This document shows positions 23,401-34,939 of a stretch of 64,000 nt of DNA, in pieces; positions within the stretch are counted from its first letter, which is position 1; each line of letters opens with the position of its first letter. The DNA is taken from positions 5,473,675 to 5,537,674 of the forward strand of contig NC_087078.1 of assembly GCF_026151205.1 (NCBI RefSeq), written 5' to 3'. Source of the stretch: Bolinopsis microptera. Its lineage: Eukaryota; Ctenophora; Tentaculata; Lobata; Bolinopsidae. A program made the position numbers and the translations under genes. The notes under the pieces were generated by a model that made no database searches, was not told the origin of the DNA, and was given only the letters and a program-made list of their open reading frames with translations.

Positions 23401-26400
23401 AGGGTGGAGGTGTTTAAAATGGCGAAAATCTGGCTTACGTAATTTATGAACGGTCCCTGATGCAATCGTACCGATATTATAGGAAGTTCAAATATTTATG
23501 AAATAACGATTTCCAAAGTCGTTTTAAAAATCCTGAGTCCAAATCACACTGCTTCTAGAAAAATTACGTCACAAGCCGAGTTACTACGGTACTAAATACC
23601 AATATTCGCGAAGTTCTAAATTTCGTGATTTTATATTCTGACACCTGGTTCCATGATAATTTGTATTTTAAAGTTAACCCCTACTGCTCCGGCCGTGCAC
23701 CTGGTTTAATGTTAACTTAGTAACAGAGGTCACGAGCGTCGTGTTATTTACGGTTCCACTGGAAATAGGCAAAACAACCTGAGCTCTGACTGTTGAGGAA
23801 AGCTCGTCATAAAATTTGAAACCATCTACAAAAGCCACATCATAATAGGAGATGCTGGCGTGTTACGTACCGTCTAGCTAGGGTCTAAGTCTCAGGATCT
23901 TATTGTAATGCAGTATCAAAATAGATATCAGGATAATATAATAACTGTGCTGTTTGTGATAAGCCAGTATATAAGGGGAGACTGCGGGGTGTCTACAGAT
24001 TGAGATATCTATTCCACTGAAACTTCAAACACCGAGACGGTTTAACTCCAAACAAATCAAAATACTACCAGCTTATCCGAACTCGTGTTGTCACAAGGTA
24101 TTGAAATACGGATTTTAAGCTGGCCCAGCTCTACTTTGGATTACCTGGTCCGAGGTTCGGTTTTTAACTGAAAATCACCAAAAGTCGTGTTAAGAACATG
24201 TGACATGTGTATCATAGAACTACAGTCTCATCACGTGGTAATAAGGAACGTTGAGGTGGTTAAAGTGAGTCAGGTGTGCCAGCAATTAACAGTGTTAATT
24301 TGTGTAACCACTAACCAGTGGTTACCAGTAGTTACCAGTGGTTACCAGTGGTTACCAGTGGTTACCAGTAGTTACCAGTGGTTACAGTAATCACAGTTAT
24401 TTAATTTTGACTTTATTTTGCAGTTGACACCTCTCATTCTTCAGATAGCGTTTGAAGTGTTGGCACTAGAGAACACCACTAGTAGTACGGAACAGAATGC
24501 TTGTGTACTCAGAGTCGGCTGGTCGCATGATGAGATCGATATATCCGTGAGTTCTTTATTTATTGTTATTTTTTTGTATTTCCTACTTGAATATCTTTGA
24601 TGATCATATCTAAGTTATTCATTATAACAGAGTTATTCATTATCACATCATAACACTGAGTTATTCATTATTAATATTAATTATTACTCAGCTGTTGTTA
24701 TTTCTGCCTTCATTCAGTTTCATAATGAATTATGTATGATACTGATTGTTGCAGTTCAGTCGTTATTTGTATTTATTTTTTAATTATGTCCAAAAATCGT
24801 TCTTATGAGTTATCAAAATTGATGTCATCTAAAATACAAAATAATACACATATTATACACTACTTCACTATAAGTTTTAAACATTTGATTCAAACTTTTT
24901 CAAACAATAAAATTCCGAAATTACCGCACGTTATAAGTTATTTGATTTAAAAGGCGAACCCTGTAGCTGAACATCATACAACAAGATGTTTAAAGTGTAT
25001 AAGTTGCAACTTCCCTCCGAATTTAGGGGGTTGGGATTTGGCAACCCTCTTCGGATCATTGATATGTCCGTAATTTATAGAATAATCAATTGAAAACCGT
25101 AGTTAACGTTACGATACAATTAATATAGACGTCAAGAAATCTTTTGTATTAAAATGTTTCACTTCCTAAATTGCCAAAAGTTCATCTTCAGTTGAGCATA
25201 CAGAACATGAAAACGCCCAAGTCATAGTAAAGATCCTGCCTCATAGCGCTCTTTACCATCTTCCTCCAGGATTCCCAATGTTCCTCGCTGTCAATGCTTG
25301 TTGTCATAACTCCAGATCCATCAATGAGCTGCTCTGCAACATCTCTCAGCAGCTGTTAAGATAGTGGTATTACTATTAAGGGACATGTAATGTAGTCCGA
25401 GGAGTCCTAATCCTCGGACTAATTTAATCCTCCTCGCGTTCTAAAATGCCAGATGGCTTTTCTCTTCTAACATTTTATTATATGTAAGCAAATTTTCGCT
25501 GTAGAATAGTTTCCGAATGTTTTGAGCAAGGTTTGTATTGATTTTTATTGAGTCCGAACACCGAACACGTAACAAACAATAACCCCCCCCCACAGTATCC
25601 CCCAACAGTATCCCCTATATGTTGAGTCTTACCTCCACGTCACTACCACTAAAATCAAACTCCGCCAGACGAGGCCAAACAGGTTTTAAGAATTTTATGG
25701 TGATACCAAGCTCGTAGCCAAGGCTGCTTGGGCTGCTTCTCTTCTTTCTGGGACTTAGATCTGAAATAATTCCCTACTATAAAAAGATGCAGCTACATGT
25801 TTAAAATTTAAAATTCGTGGTTAGAAAATCGAGATCTGATTATAAAGATGACCATAGCCTGGAAAACTACTAACAAGGAGCAGTGAGTGTAGAATTTCCA
25901 GAGGTAATCCCTGGGTATCTGATCTTGAAGGCCAGCAGATTCATGTACTGCATGATACCGTTATTCTCAATATCCTTCATACATCCACACACTTCGGATT
26001 CTGGGTCCAGCAGTTTAGCCGCCAGGTCATACTGTTTAGCAGCTTGGTTCCATAGCTCGGCCATGTGGAAAACGTGTGTTGCCATCTCAAGAGGGCTGTA
26101 ACCTTTCACCTGCCAGTCGGCTCTGTCCATGTTTCTCATCACCTGGGCGATGTTTGTTGGAAATGGGGGGGGGGGGGGGGGGGGGGGAGAAATAGAGATA
26201 AAGTATGGTTTTTTGTTTTGTGTTTAGAAACATTTCTGACGGATTACAGCCTACAAAGTGTTTAATGTTACCTTACCATATCAAACTGTCTCATAGCTGG
26301 AGTGGAGAAGTCGTCATCATAACCAGCCAGGGGGGCATGAGGGAGCACTCTCTCCTCACTATCCATATCCGGGTTCACTGAAAATACAAGCTATTATCAC

Positions 26401-29400
26401 TAGTAGTAGAATATAGCGCATACTATGCTAGTTATACAAGTAAATCTAAAATGTAAATATTCCTAAGCCTGCTTATAATCTTTATGTCAAACCTGTTGGA
26501 ATATTGTTCTCCTCTTGCGCATCACTTTTGAAGTAGAATCTGATGTCCTCCAAGGTAAGAGAGTGGATGCTGTGGGTAACAAACGGGACAAAGTTGTCCG
26601 GATCAATTCCAGCTCTTGTCAGAACACTTGGACAGGTGTCCGGTGAGGGGGCTGAAATAAAAGAGAGAGTTAGACATTCTCTGCATTCCTGTAGCTCTAG
26701 AGAAACATTCCATATTATCAAGTCATCAGAACGCCTGGTCATGGATACGAAACCAAAGATCTATTCGGTATTTTAATTGTCTAGAAAAACCTGTCTGTCC
26801 TGTAGCTGCCAACAATCCAGTAACTATCAGCAATAGCATGATTTTGTCTTAAGACCTTCATAATTGATAATTAATTGTACTTTGCAACCAGCGATACGCA
26901 GATATTAATTCGTAAAAATATAATAGGCAACAGACTAAAGACGAGTGATATGACCATTTTAAAAATTAACCTCCTTTGAAAAATGAACGATTTAAAACAT
27001 AATGCAGGGTTTCTTAAACGAATAAACATCGACAAATTCTCCTGTCAGCACTGGCTTGAAGTTGAAATCTCGTTATCAGATCCCCAGTTCGAGTTTAAAT
27101 AATAATTCGTCTAATTACAATTCTTATCAATAAAAACGTACCGTATCTTCTGTTGGCTTAATTCCATGATTTGCATCAAATCAATAAATATCCGGGACAT
27201 TTGTTGCAACCTTTTGCAGTTTGCACAATTTCAGAAACCTTCCTAATCAAATCTTCCAAAGAAATTAGATTGACCCGGAGGACGCCAGTGGTTCTAATAA
27301 TCGATTTACAAAAACGATAAATATCATAATAATACAACGTAAAAACCGTACAATTACCCTTATCTGTCTTGACCATCTCGCACCGTACAGCTGATTACAA
27401 ATTTTAAAACCACCCATTTTATTACCGCCCATTATCTCAGCTCGGTGAGAATGGAAGTTCATGGGGTTACGGAGGAACAGCCAAGAAGTCACATGACAAC
27501 AAATACCTGAACTATGGAGACAAGTTTGGAGCTGGAGATTCCATCACATGTTACGTCGACCTCGAGTCAGACGTGAGTTACTGTGAAACTGTATTTTCTA
27601 TTTTTAGGCATTTAGTTGACTGGTGCAGTGAGCCTGGCTTAGTGCTCACTGCATCGTCAGTTATATCTCGATCTTACTCATTTTTAAGTTTTACATAATA
27701 TCTTTTGTTCATCGTGAACAATGAACAATAAATTCAAAAATCGAAATTCGCAGGAGAAGACAATTTCCTTTGCAAAAAATGGTAAACATCAGGGTGCAGC
27801 CTTCACTTTGACCCCAGATAATTTGAAGAAACCCCTCTTCCCCTCCGTTTCATCGAAGAACGTCAAATTCTTGGTATGTTATTTTCTGCTGGTTCATTCC
27901 TCTGGACCTGATTTGCTTTAGAAAAATACAAATTCTGCCAAGTACCAGTAATAAAATGCTTGGTACAAATATAAATCCGGAATTTAGCCAGTCAGTTTTT
28001 CAGAGTTTAGTGTATCTTAGTGCAACAATTTAAGTGTATCTTAGCGCAACAAGTTAAGTGTATCTTAGTGCAACAAGTTAAACTTTTATCTTAGTGCAAC
28101 AAGAAAATGGATATTGATTCCTTCATGAGCGACCAGTAACCAGTTAACTAAAAACTTCATTTCAGCTAAATTTTGGACAGCAGCCAACAAAGCACCCCCT
28201 GGCGGATGGTTACAAAATGATTGCATTCACCGCTGCCGACCACGTGCACCCATGTGTAGCAGGCCCTGCCACCCTCGCTGACGCTGAGTTTATCATGATG
28301 GTGGGTCTCCCTGCTGCTGGTAAGAGCACATGGTGTGAGAGCCACGCTGCTGCTCATCCAGATAAGAGATACAACATCCTCGGTACTAATCTGATCATGG
28401 AGAAGATGAAAGTTACTGGTCTCCATAGAAAGAGGAACTACCATGGCCGCTGGGAGGAGCTCATTCAGAAAGCTACCGGTATTCTGAACACTCTGTTCAA
28501 GATCGTGGAACAAAAACTTGAAAGGTTTCCCCGGAACATTATCCTTGATCAAACCAACGTTTACGAAAGTGCAAGACGTAGAAAGCTCCGGAACTTCTCC
28601 AAGTTCGGCCGGAAAGTAGCTGTAATTATCGTGAATGCCGGCGAGGAGTTGACCAAGAGGAACGCTATAAGAGAAAAGGAGGAGGGTAAGTTTGTTCCAG
28701 AAAGTGCTGTTATGGAAATGAAAGCAAACTTCCGTATCCCAGCTCTAACTGAAGGACTCACTGAAGTGCAGTTCATTGAAATGGACGAGTCTGCCACAAA
28801 GAAACAAATAGATGAATTTCAGGCAGAAGGAAAGAAATATAAGGAGCGAGGAAGTCGGTCCGAAAGTGAGAAAGCTAAACCAGGGGAAAAGAGGATGTCT
28901 GAAAAACCTCCCTTTGAGGACAAGCTCAACAAACGTTCAAAACCAGACAATGAGCCCTCAAGATCGGACGGCGGTCGACACCCAAGTAGCTCTCGCGACA
29001 GATCCAACGATGGTGACCGCTCCAGACAAGATCGGCCTAATCGTTCTTTTGAAGATAGGAGAAGAGATAGCGACAGGAGGGACCGAGACGACAAAGATCG
29101 TAGAGTTGAGAGAGGAGGCAGCTCGAGAGGAGGGTTCTCTGTAACTGTGGATAGAAGAGAAGATAACAGGAGGAGGAGTGCGGAGAAAGCTAGATCTACT
29201 TCTGGAGACCGGGGTGGTGACCGGGGTAGCCGGGATCAAGGAGGGAGAATGGGCAGGAACAATGATAGGGACAGTAGAGGGGACAGTGGCAGGGGCAGAG
29301 ATGATCGCAGAGGAGGTGGTGGGCGGTTTGGCAGTAGAGATGCTGATAACAAAGATGAGGGTGGTTTCAACAGAGACAGAGGTGGCTTCAGAGGTGGAAA

Positions 29401-32048
29401 TGACAGAGGTGGGAATGACAGAGGTTCGTCAATTTTGGCATGGAAGTCTTTTGATCAGATTCTACATTCTTGACTGTCCATTTAATTTTTTACATTTTCC
29501 TATCTCTCAAAACAAAACTCTTTCCAATTTCCAAACTAATGATCCCTTTTTTCAGGACGAGATTTTGGACGTGGTGATACCCGTGGTGGTCGTGATGATA
29601 GATCAGGTTTTGGAGGTAACCAAAGTAACAACAGACCATCCCGCTTTAGTGACCGTAATCCTCCTGCTCCAACACCAAGTCAGGATACCAAACCTGGAGG
29701 TTGGAACCAACGTGGTCCTGAACACCAACCCAACCAATATGGCGCTGGTGCTCCTCAGCCAAATAACCAGTTCGGTGGTTCTCGTGATCGTGGGGGGTCT
29801 AGCTTTGGAGGAAACCAAAATGATTCATTCAATAAGCCTCCAGTCAAGACCGAACCTATGGATATAGGTCGCCCAGCTGGTAATCAATACCCTCCCAACA
29901 ACACCAATAGAAACTATCCTCCTGTTAAATCAGAGTCACGTGACCATGATAACACTTCCCAGCATAGCAACAAATCATTCGGTTCCACTATGATTGATTA
30001 CAACACTCCGGAGACAAAACAGTATGGAGTACCCCAAGATAACAGCAATAATATCTCTAACAGAGACCAGTATGGTCAGCAGTCTGCGGGCGGTAATAGC
30101 TCCTTCAACCAACAAAGACCTAGATTTGGAGAGCAAGGTCCAGGAAGTGGTACTCAGCAATATGGTGGCTTCAACAATAACAAAAGCCAACCGTCAGGCG
30201 GGTTCGGGCAATCCGGTGGACCTGGTAACCAGCAGTCAACCGGCTCTAGCCAGCAGTCAAGAGATAGCGGTAAATTTAACCAGGGCGGAAGTAGCTACAA
30301 TCAATCCGGACGCGGTGGTGGTGGTGGTAGTGGTGATGGTGGTCCTAGCAGCTCTCAACCTGGATCTTATGATCTCAGCCAAATTGGCAAATTGTTCAAT
30401 CCGCCCGCACAAGCTCCAGCACCACCTCCAGGGCCCGTTGGAGCTCCGGCTGGATTTGATAGAGTTGGAAATAGTGGCGCTGCCAACAAGCCCCCAGGTA
30501 GGTCTGCTGACTTAGGAGCTCCAAATCAGTACAACCAGCAACAGACTTCTAACTACGGATCTGGTCAGTACAACAGTCAGCCCCCCTTCGTTCAAGATCA
30601 GAAACCAAGCTATGGTGCTGGCAATCAGAGACAAAGTTACGGGGAGAGGCAGAGCTACAGCGACCCGCTAGCAAGGGATTTGGTGAGAGTCACATCGCCA
30701 GCTATGGAGGAAATCAGAGACAAGGCTATGAAGACATACAGAAACAAAAATACGGCGATGTTTCAAAATCATCCGGCTATGGAGAAGCTCCGCGACAGGG
30801 TTCCATCGATAACCAGAGACAGAGCCATGGTGATGACCACAAACAGGGTTATGGAGGCAATCCAAGTCAAAGTCACGGTGAAAGTGCTAGACCAAGCTAT
30901 GGTGAGCCTCCAAAACCAGCCTATGGAGACATTCCGAAACCTAATTACGGAGGTCCGTCAACCCAAAATTATGGAGACACATCAACCCAAAACTACGGAG
31001 AAACATCGAGGCAAAACTATGGAAATTCACAGAGACAAAGCTATGGAGACAGCCAAAGATCTGGATACGGAGACAACCAACCACGATCTGGATACAGTGA
31101 AACGCCAAGACAACCCCAAGGAGACAACTACGGACAAAGTTACGGAGACAGCTACAGTAGTGGATCACAAGTTAAAAAGGAGGACCCGCGGTCTGGATCC
31201 TATGGTGAGCAACCTGCTCATCAGTCCTACAACTCCGGGAACAATTCTGCGCCCCAATATGGTGGGGTTCCAGGTACCTTATCTGTTTGTACTTCGTTGG
31301 CTGTCGACTGCAAATCACATGAATGTTTTTGAATCGAAAAATTTACTTTGAAAATGAAATGTTGCACTATCATGATAGGTTCACAAAACCTTTTTCTTCG
31401 TTTTCTCCATTGAATCAGACCAATTCTAATGAACGCTTTGGACAGCCATGCATGAACCGTTTGAATACTTGTTTAATGCAGTTTTACTTCTCAGCTAACC
31501 CTACGGATCTCAAAGAAAGTGTTTCCCAAATATTCCAGAACTATGGCAGTAAGTGTACATTCCACAATCTATATCTGTTTGAATTTCCATCGTCTTGAAT
31601 TGATTCAGTGACTGCTATGCTATTTTTATTGAACTGTTTTCTAGGCCAGTTGAATGCTGTGGGAGCGAGAGCCTCTAGTCAGGAGGCAGATCAAGGTATA
31701 CAGAGGTACACAAGCCAACAGTCGTACGGAACACAACAGTACACCGCAGTTCAGCAGTACACTGCTGCTCCTCCGGATAATAGCCAGGTAGGAGGATTAG
31801 GGAAGGGGGAGGGGGTATTCGACTCTAGACATGACTATCTGTTACTTCTTCCAAGGGAAGCTTAGGGTAGGGTAACCGTTTTTATGACACCTTTATGTCA
31901 GTCAGTTCTAATTGCGTCGGCATCCTGATAAAAGGTTTAACCGGATAAATATTCGCAGGGACAGCAGCGAGGAGGTCCGCCGGATCAAACAGGCTATCAA
32001 CAATACCCATCTCAGATACCTTATCAGAGCTACCCTGGATACCAATAG
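11402..32048 (+). CDS. hnRNP U-like protein (SPRY, P-loop kinase-like domain, RGG, QYG-rich tail)
   Basis: Twelve exons: 11402-11651, 11789-11910, 12033-12266, 15733-15870, 24445-24546, 27441-27572, 27754-27873, 28166-29423, 29556-31273, 31495-31548, 31645-31787 and 31959-32048; about 1450 codons. The N-terminus (1-200) is Arg/Gly/Pro-rich, then Pro/Glu/Lys-rich; the SAP domain of vertebrate HNRNPU is not seen. Residues about 203-380 are a SPRY domain (EYLCDLYLD, FDCLWASLRATHGVSGGK, RVGWSHDE, SYAKNG-like SFAKNGKHQGAAF). A P-loop GLPAAGKST sits at 413-421, with ILGTN and ILDQTNVYESARRRK as in HNRNPU/UL1. An Arg/Asp/Gly RGG region follows, then a long Gln/Tyr/Gly/Ser-rich tail. The family binds RNA and acts in splicing and chromatin. 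Exon 9 carries an apparent frameshift near 30.63-30.69 kb: frames before and after each fit their own splice phases. Introns 4 and 5 host antisense genes. Confidence 0.9.
12349..15608. mobile_element. Foldback-like satellite-filled element, copy 1
   Basis: The left end is a 10-G tract then TGTCACGTCCGTCTATG. The right end is the inverted complement (CATAGACGGACATGACA) then 14 C. TTTAAC immediately flanks both ends (12343-12348 and 15609-15614), a perfect 6-bp target-site duplication. Inside, in order: a module TCATAGAATCCAAAAAGGAC; an array of the 10-mer GGCGGACATA (about 12402-12522); about 150 bp of unique sequence with GGACAAAAA repeats; about 2.7 kb of CT-rich minisatellite; an array of AATGTCCGCC/AATGTCCGTC (about 15356-15520), the inverted form of the left 10-mer; and a second copy of the module in the same orientation. 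No transposase is encoded. It sits in intron 3 of the hnRNP U-like gene. Confidence 0.88.
12681..15346 (+). repeat. CT-rich minisatellite with ~840-bp higher-order repeat
   Basis: Tandem variants of TCCTCCTCAG with interspersed GGGTCCTCC and GCCATCCTC units. A landmark GGGTCTTCCTGAT recurs near 12.71, 13.55, 14.39 and 14.83 kb, showing a higher-order period of about 840 bp with a shorter last unit. The Ser/Pro-rich frames across it are compositional artefacts. It fills the interior of element copy 1. Confidence 0.9.
15871..18474. other. Intron 4 of the hnRNP U-like gene, first part
   Basis: No exon or recognisable element found. The intron as a whole (15871-24444, 8.6 kb) contains MITEs, a SINE, a short telomere-like repeat, a 10-bp minisatellite and one antisense ORF, listed separately. 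Confidence 0.4.
18475..18636. mobile_element. MITE, copy A
   Basis: 162 bp with terminal inverted repeats: GGGGTCGTTCACCTGTTACG at the left and CGTAATACGTGAACAATCCC at the right. The right-hand interior (AAAATAGCAAAAATCTGG) matches copy C. The ends resemble PIF/Harbinger-type short elements, but no convincing target-site duplication is visible. Confidence 0.68.
20140..20288. mobile_element. MITE, copy B
   Basis: About 149 bp. The left end has CTCGTTCACTTAACATATAT then TACGTAAGCCACC; the right end has GTGGCTTACGTAATATATGA then ACGAACCC. This is the same family as copies A and C, with a truncated left terminus lacking the GGG. Confidence 0.6.
21030..21050 (+). repeat. Short interstitial telomere-like repeat
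   Basis: Three perfect CCCTAA units (TAACCCTAACCCTAACCCTAA), followed by degenerate copies in the next 60 bp. It is far too short to be a telomere. Confidence 0.8.
21873..22625 (-). CDS. Intronless orphan protein nested in hnRNP U-like intron 4
   Basis: One uninterrupted frame of 250 residues from an ATG, antisense to the host. The first 20 residues are hydrophobic (MVKIPYLIPFITCFKLLPIF) and could be a signal peptide or membrane anchor. The rest is mixed alpha/hydrophilic with about ten cysteines, including a CRECPYRD motif, and an acidic C-terminus (DMMEEDWF). Composition and length are unlike chance frames in the surrounding AT-rich intron. I do not recognise the family. A multi-exon version cannot be excluded. 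Confidence 0.62.
   Translation of the reverse strand: MVKIPYLIPFITCFKLLPIFDTQNHSTPQNFSALQRRKTVEWDELSNFFRSYLCTGDQSWPRKLTKPSMKLLSLFLVGIFCEQRFEFREVYDALMVMFEQGSPDKCYQDGMVTAITRLFCCKKLYPVMQDMFRRFHNWFCVGGTDEGSLCNLFQHFTNRAAVLDIYNFTGKFNVCRECPYRDAKANQSHSTRLKRQYSVRTLLYSVSSMFKTQEVPMNPKGKSVLLRQYLIVVGDMADCLTEDMMEEDWF
22942..23457. mobile_element. MITE, copy C, split by a SINE
   Basis: The left end is GGGATCGTTCACAATTCACA; the right end has GGCTTACGTAATTTATGAAC then GGTCCC. The right interior (TTTAAAATGGCGAAAATCTGG) matches copy A. The extra ~360 bp compared with copy A is the tRNA-derived insertion at 22984. Confidence 0.65.
22984..23345 (+). mobile_element. tRNA-derived SINE
   Basis: The head resembles a tRNA gene: an A-box TAGCGCAGTTGG, a B-box-like GAGTTCGAAACCC, and acceptor arms GGCCAGG / CCTGGTC that still pair. 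The anticodon stem does not pair, and extra bases separate the T-arm from the 3' acceptor strand, so this is not a functional tRNA. A non-tRNA body of about 280 bp follows, ending near an A-rich GATAAAAAAAACAT. It is inserted in MITE copy C. Family and boundaries need a library comparison. Confidence 0.65.
24313..24385 (+). repeat. 10-bp minisatellite GGTTACCAGT
   Basis: About seven tandem copies of GGTTACCAGT with an AGTTACCAGT variant, 60 bp before exon 5 of the hnRNP U-like gene. Confidence 0.92.
25188..26839 (-). CDS. Six-exon orphan secreted protein nested in hnRNP U-like intron 5
   Basis: Exons in transcript order: 26839-26791, 26651-26493, 26377-26277, 26142-25875, 25760-25633 and 25352-25188. 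All have GT-AG borders and consistent phases (1,1,0,1,0), giving 289 residues. The start MLLLIVTGLLAATGQT is a clear signal peptide. The body has few cysteines (CPSVL, CGCMKDIE) and looks helical (MATHVFHMAELWNQAAKQYD; LLRDVAEQLIDG; EEHWESWRKMVKSAMRQD), ending VFMFCMLN. The whole gene lies antisense inside the 2.9-kb intron 24547-27440. I do not recognise the family. Exon 4 can also be read through to an in-frame TAG two codons after the proposed donor, so a shorter isoform is possible. Confidence 0.8.
26165..26187 (+). repeat. Poly(G) tract
   Basis: 23 consecutive G in the third intron of the nested secreted-protein gene. No terminal inverted repeat is attached. Confidence 0.95.
28010..28103 (+). 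repeat. ~25-bp tandem repeat in hnRNP U-like intron 7
   Basis: Four diverged copies of GTGTATCTTAGTGCAACAAG then TTAA, the last imperfect, 60 bp upstream of exon 8. Confidence 0.85.
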
Positions 32049-34933
32049 CCTGCCTTCTTTTCCAGGAACTTTTATCTCTGAAATATTTTATCTACAGACG
32101 TCTAATTTTTTTACAGATGAATTAGAATTTGACTGTTTTGGTTCACGTTGTAGTTTTAAATGCCCCTCTTAACCTCGATTAAACTATCGTCGTTGTTATA
32201 TTCTTTTTGTTTTATTAGGCGGACTGAGAAATGAGAAAGCGAATGAGTGAAGTTGAAACAAGACGATTATATTATAGACCTCACAAAACTCCACGTATAT
32301 TGATATTTCTTATTCGACACTGTGAATGTGGGATTGATTGGATTTTATAATTCCAATTTCAATCGATCTCACTTAGCTAATTCTTTTATCATCCAAGATC
32401 GAGAGAAACCTTTCTCAGCTCCAAGCTTTGAGAAGACTCTTTCGGTGTTGGTTTGTAAAGATCAATGAATGTATCGTGTAGTGAAATTGAATGAAAAATT
32501 ATTTATTGATATTATGTTCTATATTTGTTATTCAAGAAAAAGTCTGTCTTCGTTGTACATTTAGTGTTAACTAGTGATGCTCGCAAAATATTTATTCAAA
32601 ACTCGGCGCATGTCTTGGTAGATTATAAACCTACAAATACATTACCTGGGGACCTCAGGCTATTTAATTATATTTATGTTCATAATCATAGAGTTCGGCG
32701 GAATGACAGGCTGAATCCACAGTCAGAGAACGAATTTTCCAGGTTGCGCGCGCGCGATCTATATTTTATTTTAATTTTCCCTTGCGATACAATATAGTAA
32801 ACGTTGCATACATTTTTCTTGTCATATGTTGTATGACCCGCCGCGCACGAGTGCGCGGCTCCCCTGTATCGTAGAAACTCTATAGTGAAACGACAATGGG
32901 GGTCACGATGTGCTAAACATTTTTTCTGTGCATGTTAAGAGACAAGCAACGTGAGTCGTAGTCATAATGTAACACCAATCTAAGGCCGCCCGGGTCGTTT
33001 GCATAATTATTACATAATCAGCCGAAAGCAGAGGATGGGATTCAATCTTGACGGATGTTACTCGTCTAAATTTCTTCGAAGTAGCGCGCGCCGCAATTTC
33101 TTCTCGACGGCACGAGCTACGAAGTAGCGCGCGCCGGGCCAGATCATTAACAATGGTCAAAATTCAATCATGTCAATGAAACAATAAATTTAATTTAAGC
33201 ACTCGCAGTTTAATGTGAGTTTGTGCTAACAATACTTTTGCTTCCTTGCGGGAAATATTTGCAAATTATTTACCTGCGGGGACCTCAGGTTGACGAATGT
33301 TACTCGTCAAAATTTCTTCGAAGTAGCGCGGCGCTTTCTTTTTGAAATGTTACGTGCTACGTTGCTTTAACCAACGCCCCCGTCACGCAGTACGCATATA
33401 CACATGTGGCTATGTGAACGTGTTACGAAGTAGCGCGCGCCGGGCCAGACCATTAACAATGGTCAAGACATCAGGCTATCATGTTCATCAACATAAAATA
33501 GAGATTCGGCGGAATGACAGGCTGAGCGCGGCCCAGTAACAAATTATCAGCTCTCAGTGTCCACGAGTTTTAGTGCATATAATTCCCGGAAAATATTATA
33601 AACAAGAAATGCAGCCGCTTTTCCTTTGCGGATAATCGCTCAATTTCCCGCTTTGACCATTATTAATGGTTATTGGCCCGGCGCGCGCTAATTCGAGGAA
33701 ATTTAGACGAGTAACATCCGTCAATTTCCCGCTCCGTGATGGCGTATTTTATTATATTCCATAAACCCTGGGGAACCCAGGCTTTACGTGGTTTATATAC
33801 ATTATGCATCCAGAATCCAGATATGGCGGATCCGCACTGTCACTCCAAGGAGTGACAGTGTCCAGTTAATTCCATATGGAATTTGAAAATAGTGTATATT
33901 TCTATGTATGTAGTAACCATACGTTTAAATTGTTTATGCAACCTGATATGACACAAATCTATGCAATATAGTATTACTAACTTGCGAAGTATCAATTAGT
34001 GCTTAGTGGATACGTACATGTCAAAATTAACAATTTACTTGATCAGTTCAGCGCCGCATGCCAATAATAATTTAATTCGGAATATTTTGCAAACTAACTA
34101 ATTTTTGGATTTAGATTAATTCGATGTAATGGGTCCAAGTTACTGCGGACATAGTTCACTATGTGTTTACCGTGTTTGGGTGCCCATCATATTTTACAGA
34201 TGGGGGCGATATTTTGAACGATTCTATTTTATATTCATCTATTGCTGTACTCTGTAAAATTTGAAAAGTATTTAATAAAAAAAAACTTTGCGCAGTTGTA
34301 TGTTGTAAATTAGTAGGAATGTGGGTGACATTTGTCATTTGTGCTCACGGGCCACGTATGTACGCTCGCAGGCACGCATGCACCTCGTTTGCTTGACTCT
34401 TTTCTGCCTTCGGCACAGGAGTCATGGATCGATAAAAAATCTAAAACATTAATCAAAATTCTAGGAATGCTGTTTCCTATTCCTGTCCTTTTTCTACAAT
34501 CTTGCTAAAAATCGTAAGGTCCAACTCCATTTGCAAGCTGAAATTTACCACAAAGAAGGGTCGTTTTTGGTCAATTTGCAATGTTTTTTTTTTTTTTCAT
34601 GTCCCTGTTGCCGGGGGGGATTTTGTTTAGTTTTTAATATAATATAGATTAATCTCTATCTTAGTTTGAACCATGAAATGTCAAGCAAATCTAAAAAAGA
34701 AAATGCAGTAAAAATGAATTAATTAAGTTGTAATTTTACATATCTCATATTTACTTGAAATTGAAATGTAAAAATTAAATTGACTGTAAGAATACTTAGA
34801 TTTTCTCCGAACGATGAATTAAATTTCAATCAAAACACTACTCAGTTAAACAACAAATTTCAGTTAGAAACAAAAATTTTAATTTTATGCCATTTATTAC
34901 AGAATAAACAAGTTTACAATAAATCAATTTTGA
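32049..34933. other. Downstream flank of hnRNP U-like gene; GC-rich composite repeats
   Basis: No supported gene. Between about 32.64 and 33.73 kb several motifs recur. GTAGCGCGCGCCGGGCCAGA plus ATTAACAATGGTCAA occurs at about 33.12 and 33.43 kb and inverted near 33.65-33.69 kb. TTACTCGTC followed by AAATTTCTTCGAAGTAGCG occurs at 33.05 and 33.30 kb and inverted near 33.70 kb. GGCGGAATGACAGGCTGA occurs at 32.70 and 33.51 kb. The pattern suggests overlapping old mobile elements. The rest is AT-rich. Confidence 0.6.
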
Positions 34934-34939
34934 TATATA

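Noticed and set aside
26165..26187. End of another G-tract element
   Set aside because: No terminal repeat, no partner C-tract and no target duplication nearby.
28819..29239. Minus- and alternate-frame ORFs opposite the RGG exon
   Set aside because: Shadows of Arg/Asp/Gly-rich coding sequence.
29858..31351. Reading the 497-residue frame through to 31351 as the protein C-terminus
   Set aside because: After about 30.66 kb this frame loses the QYG pattern and ends inside an intron; the other frame fits the last exons.
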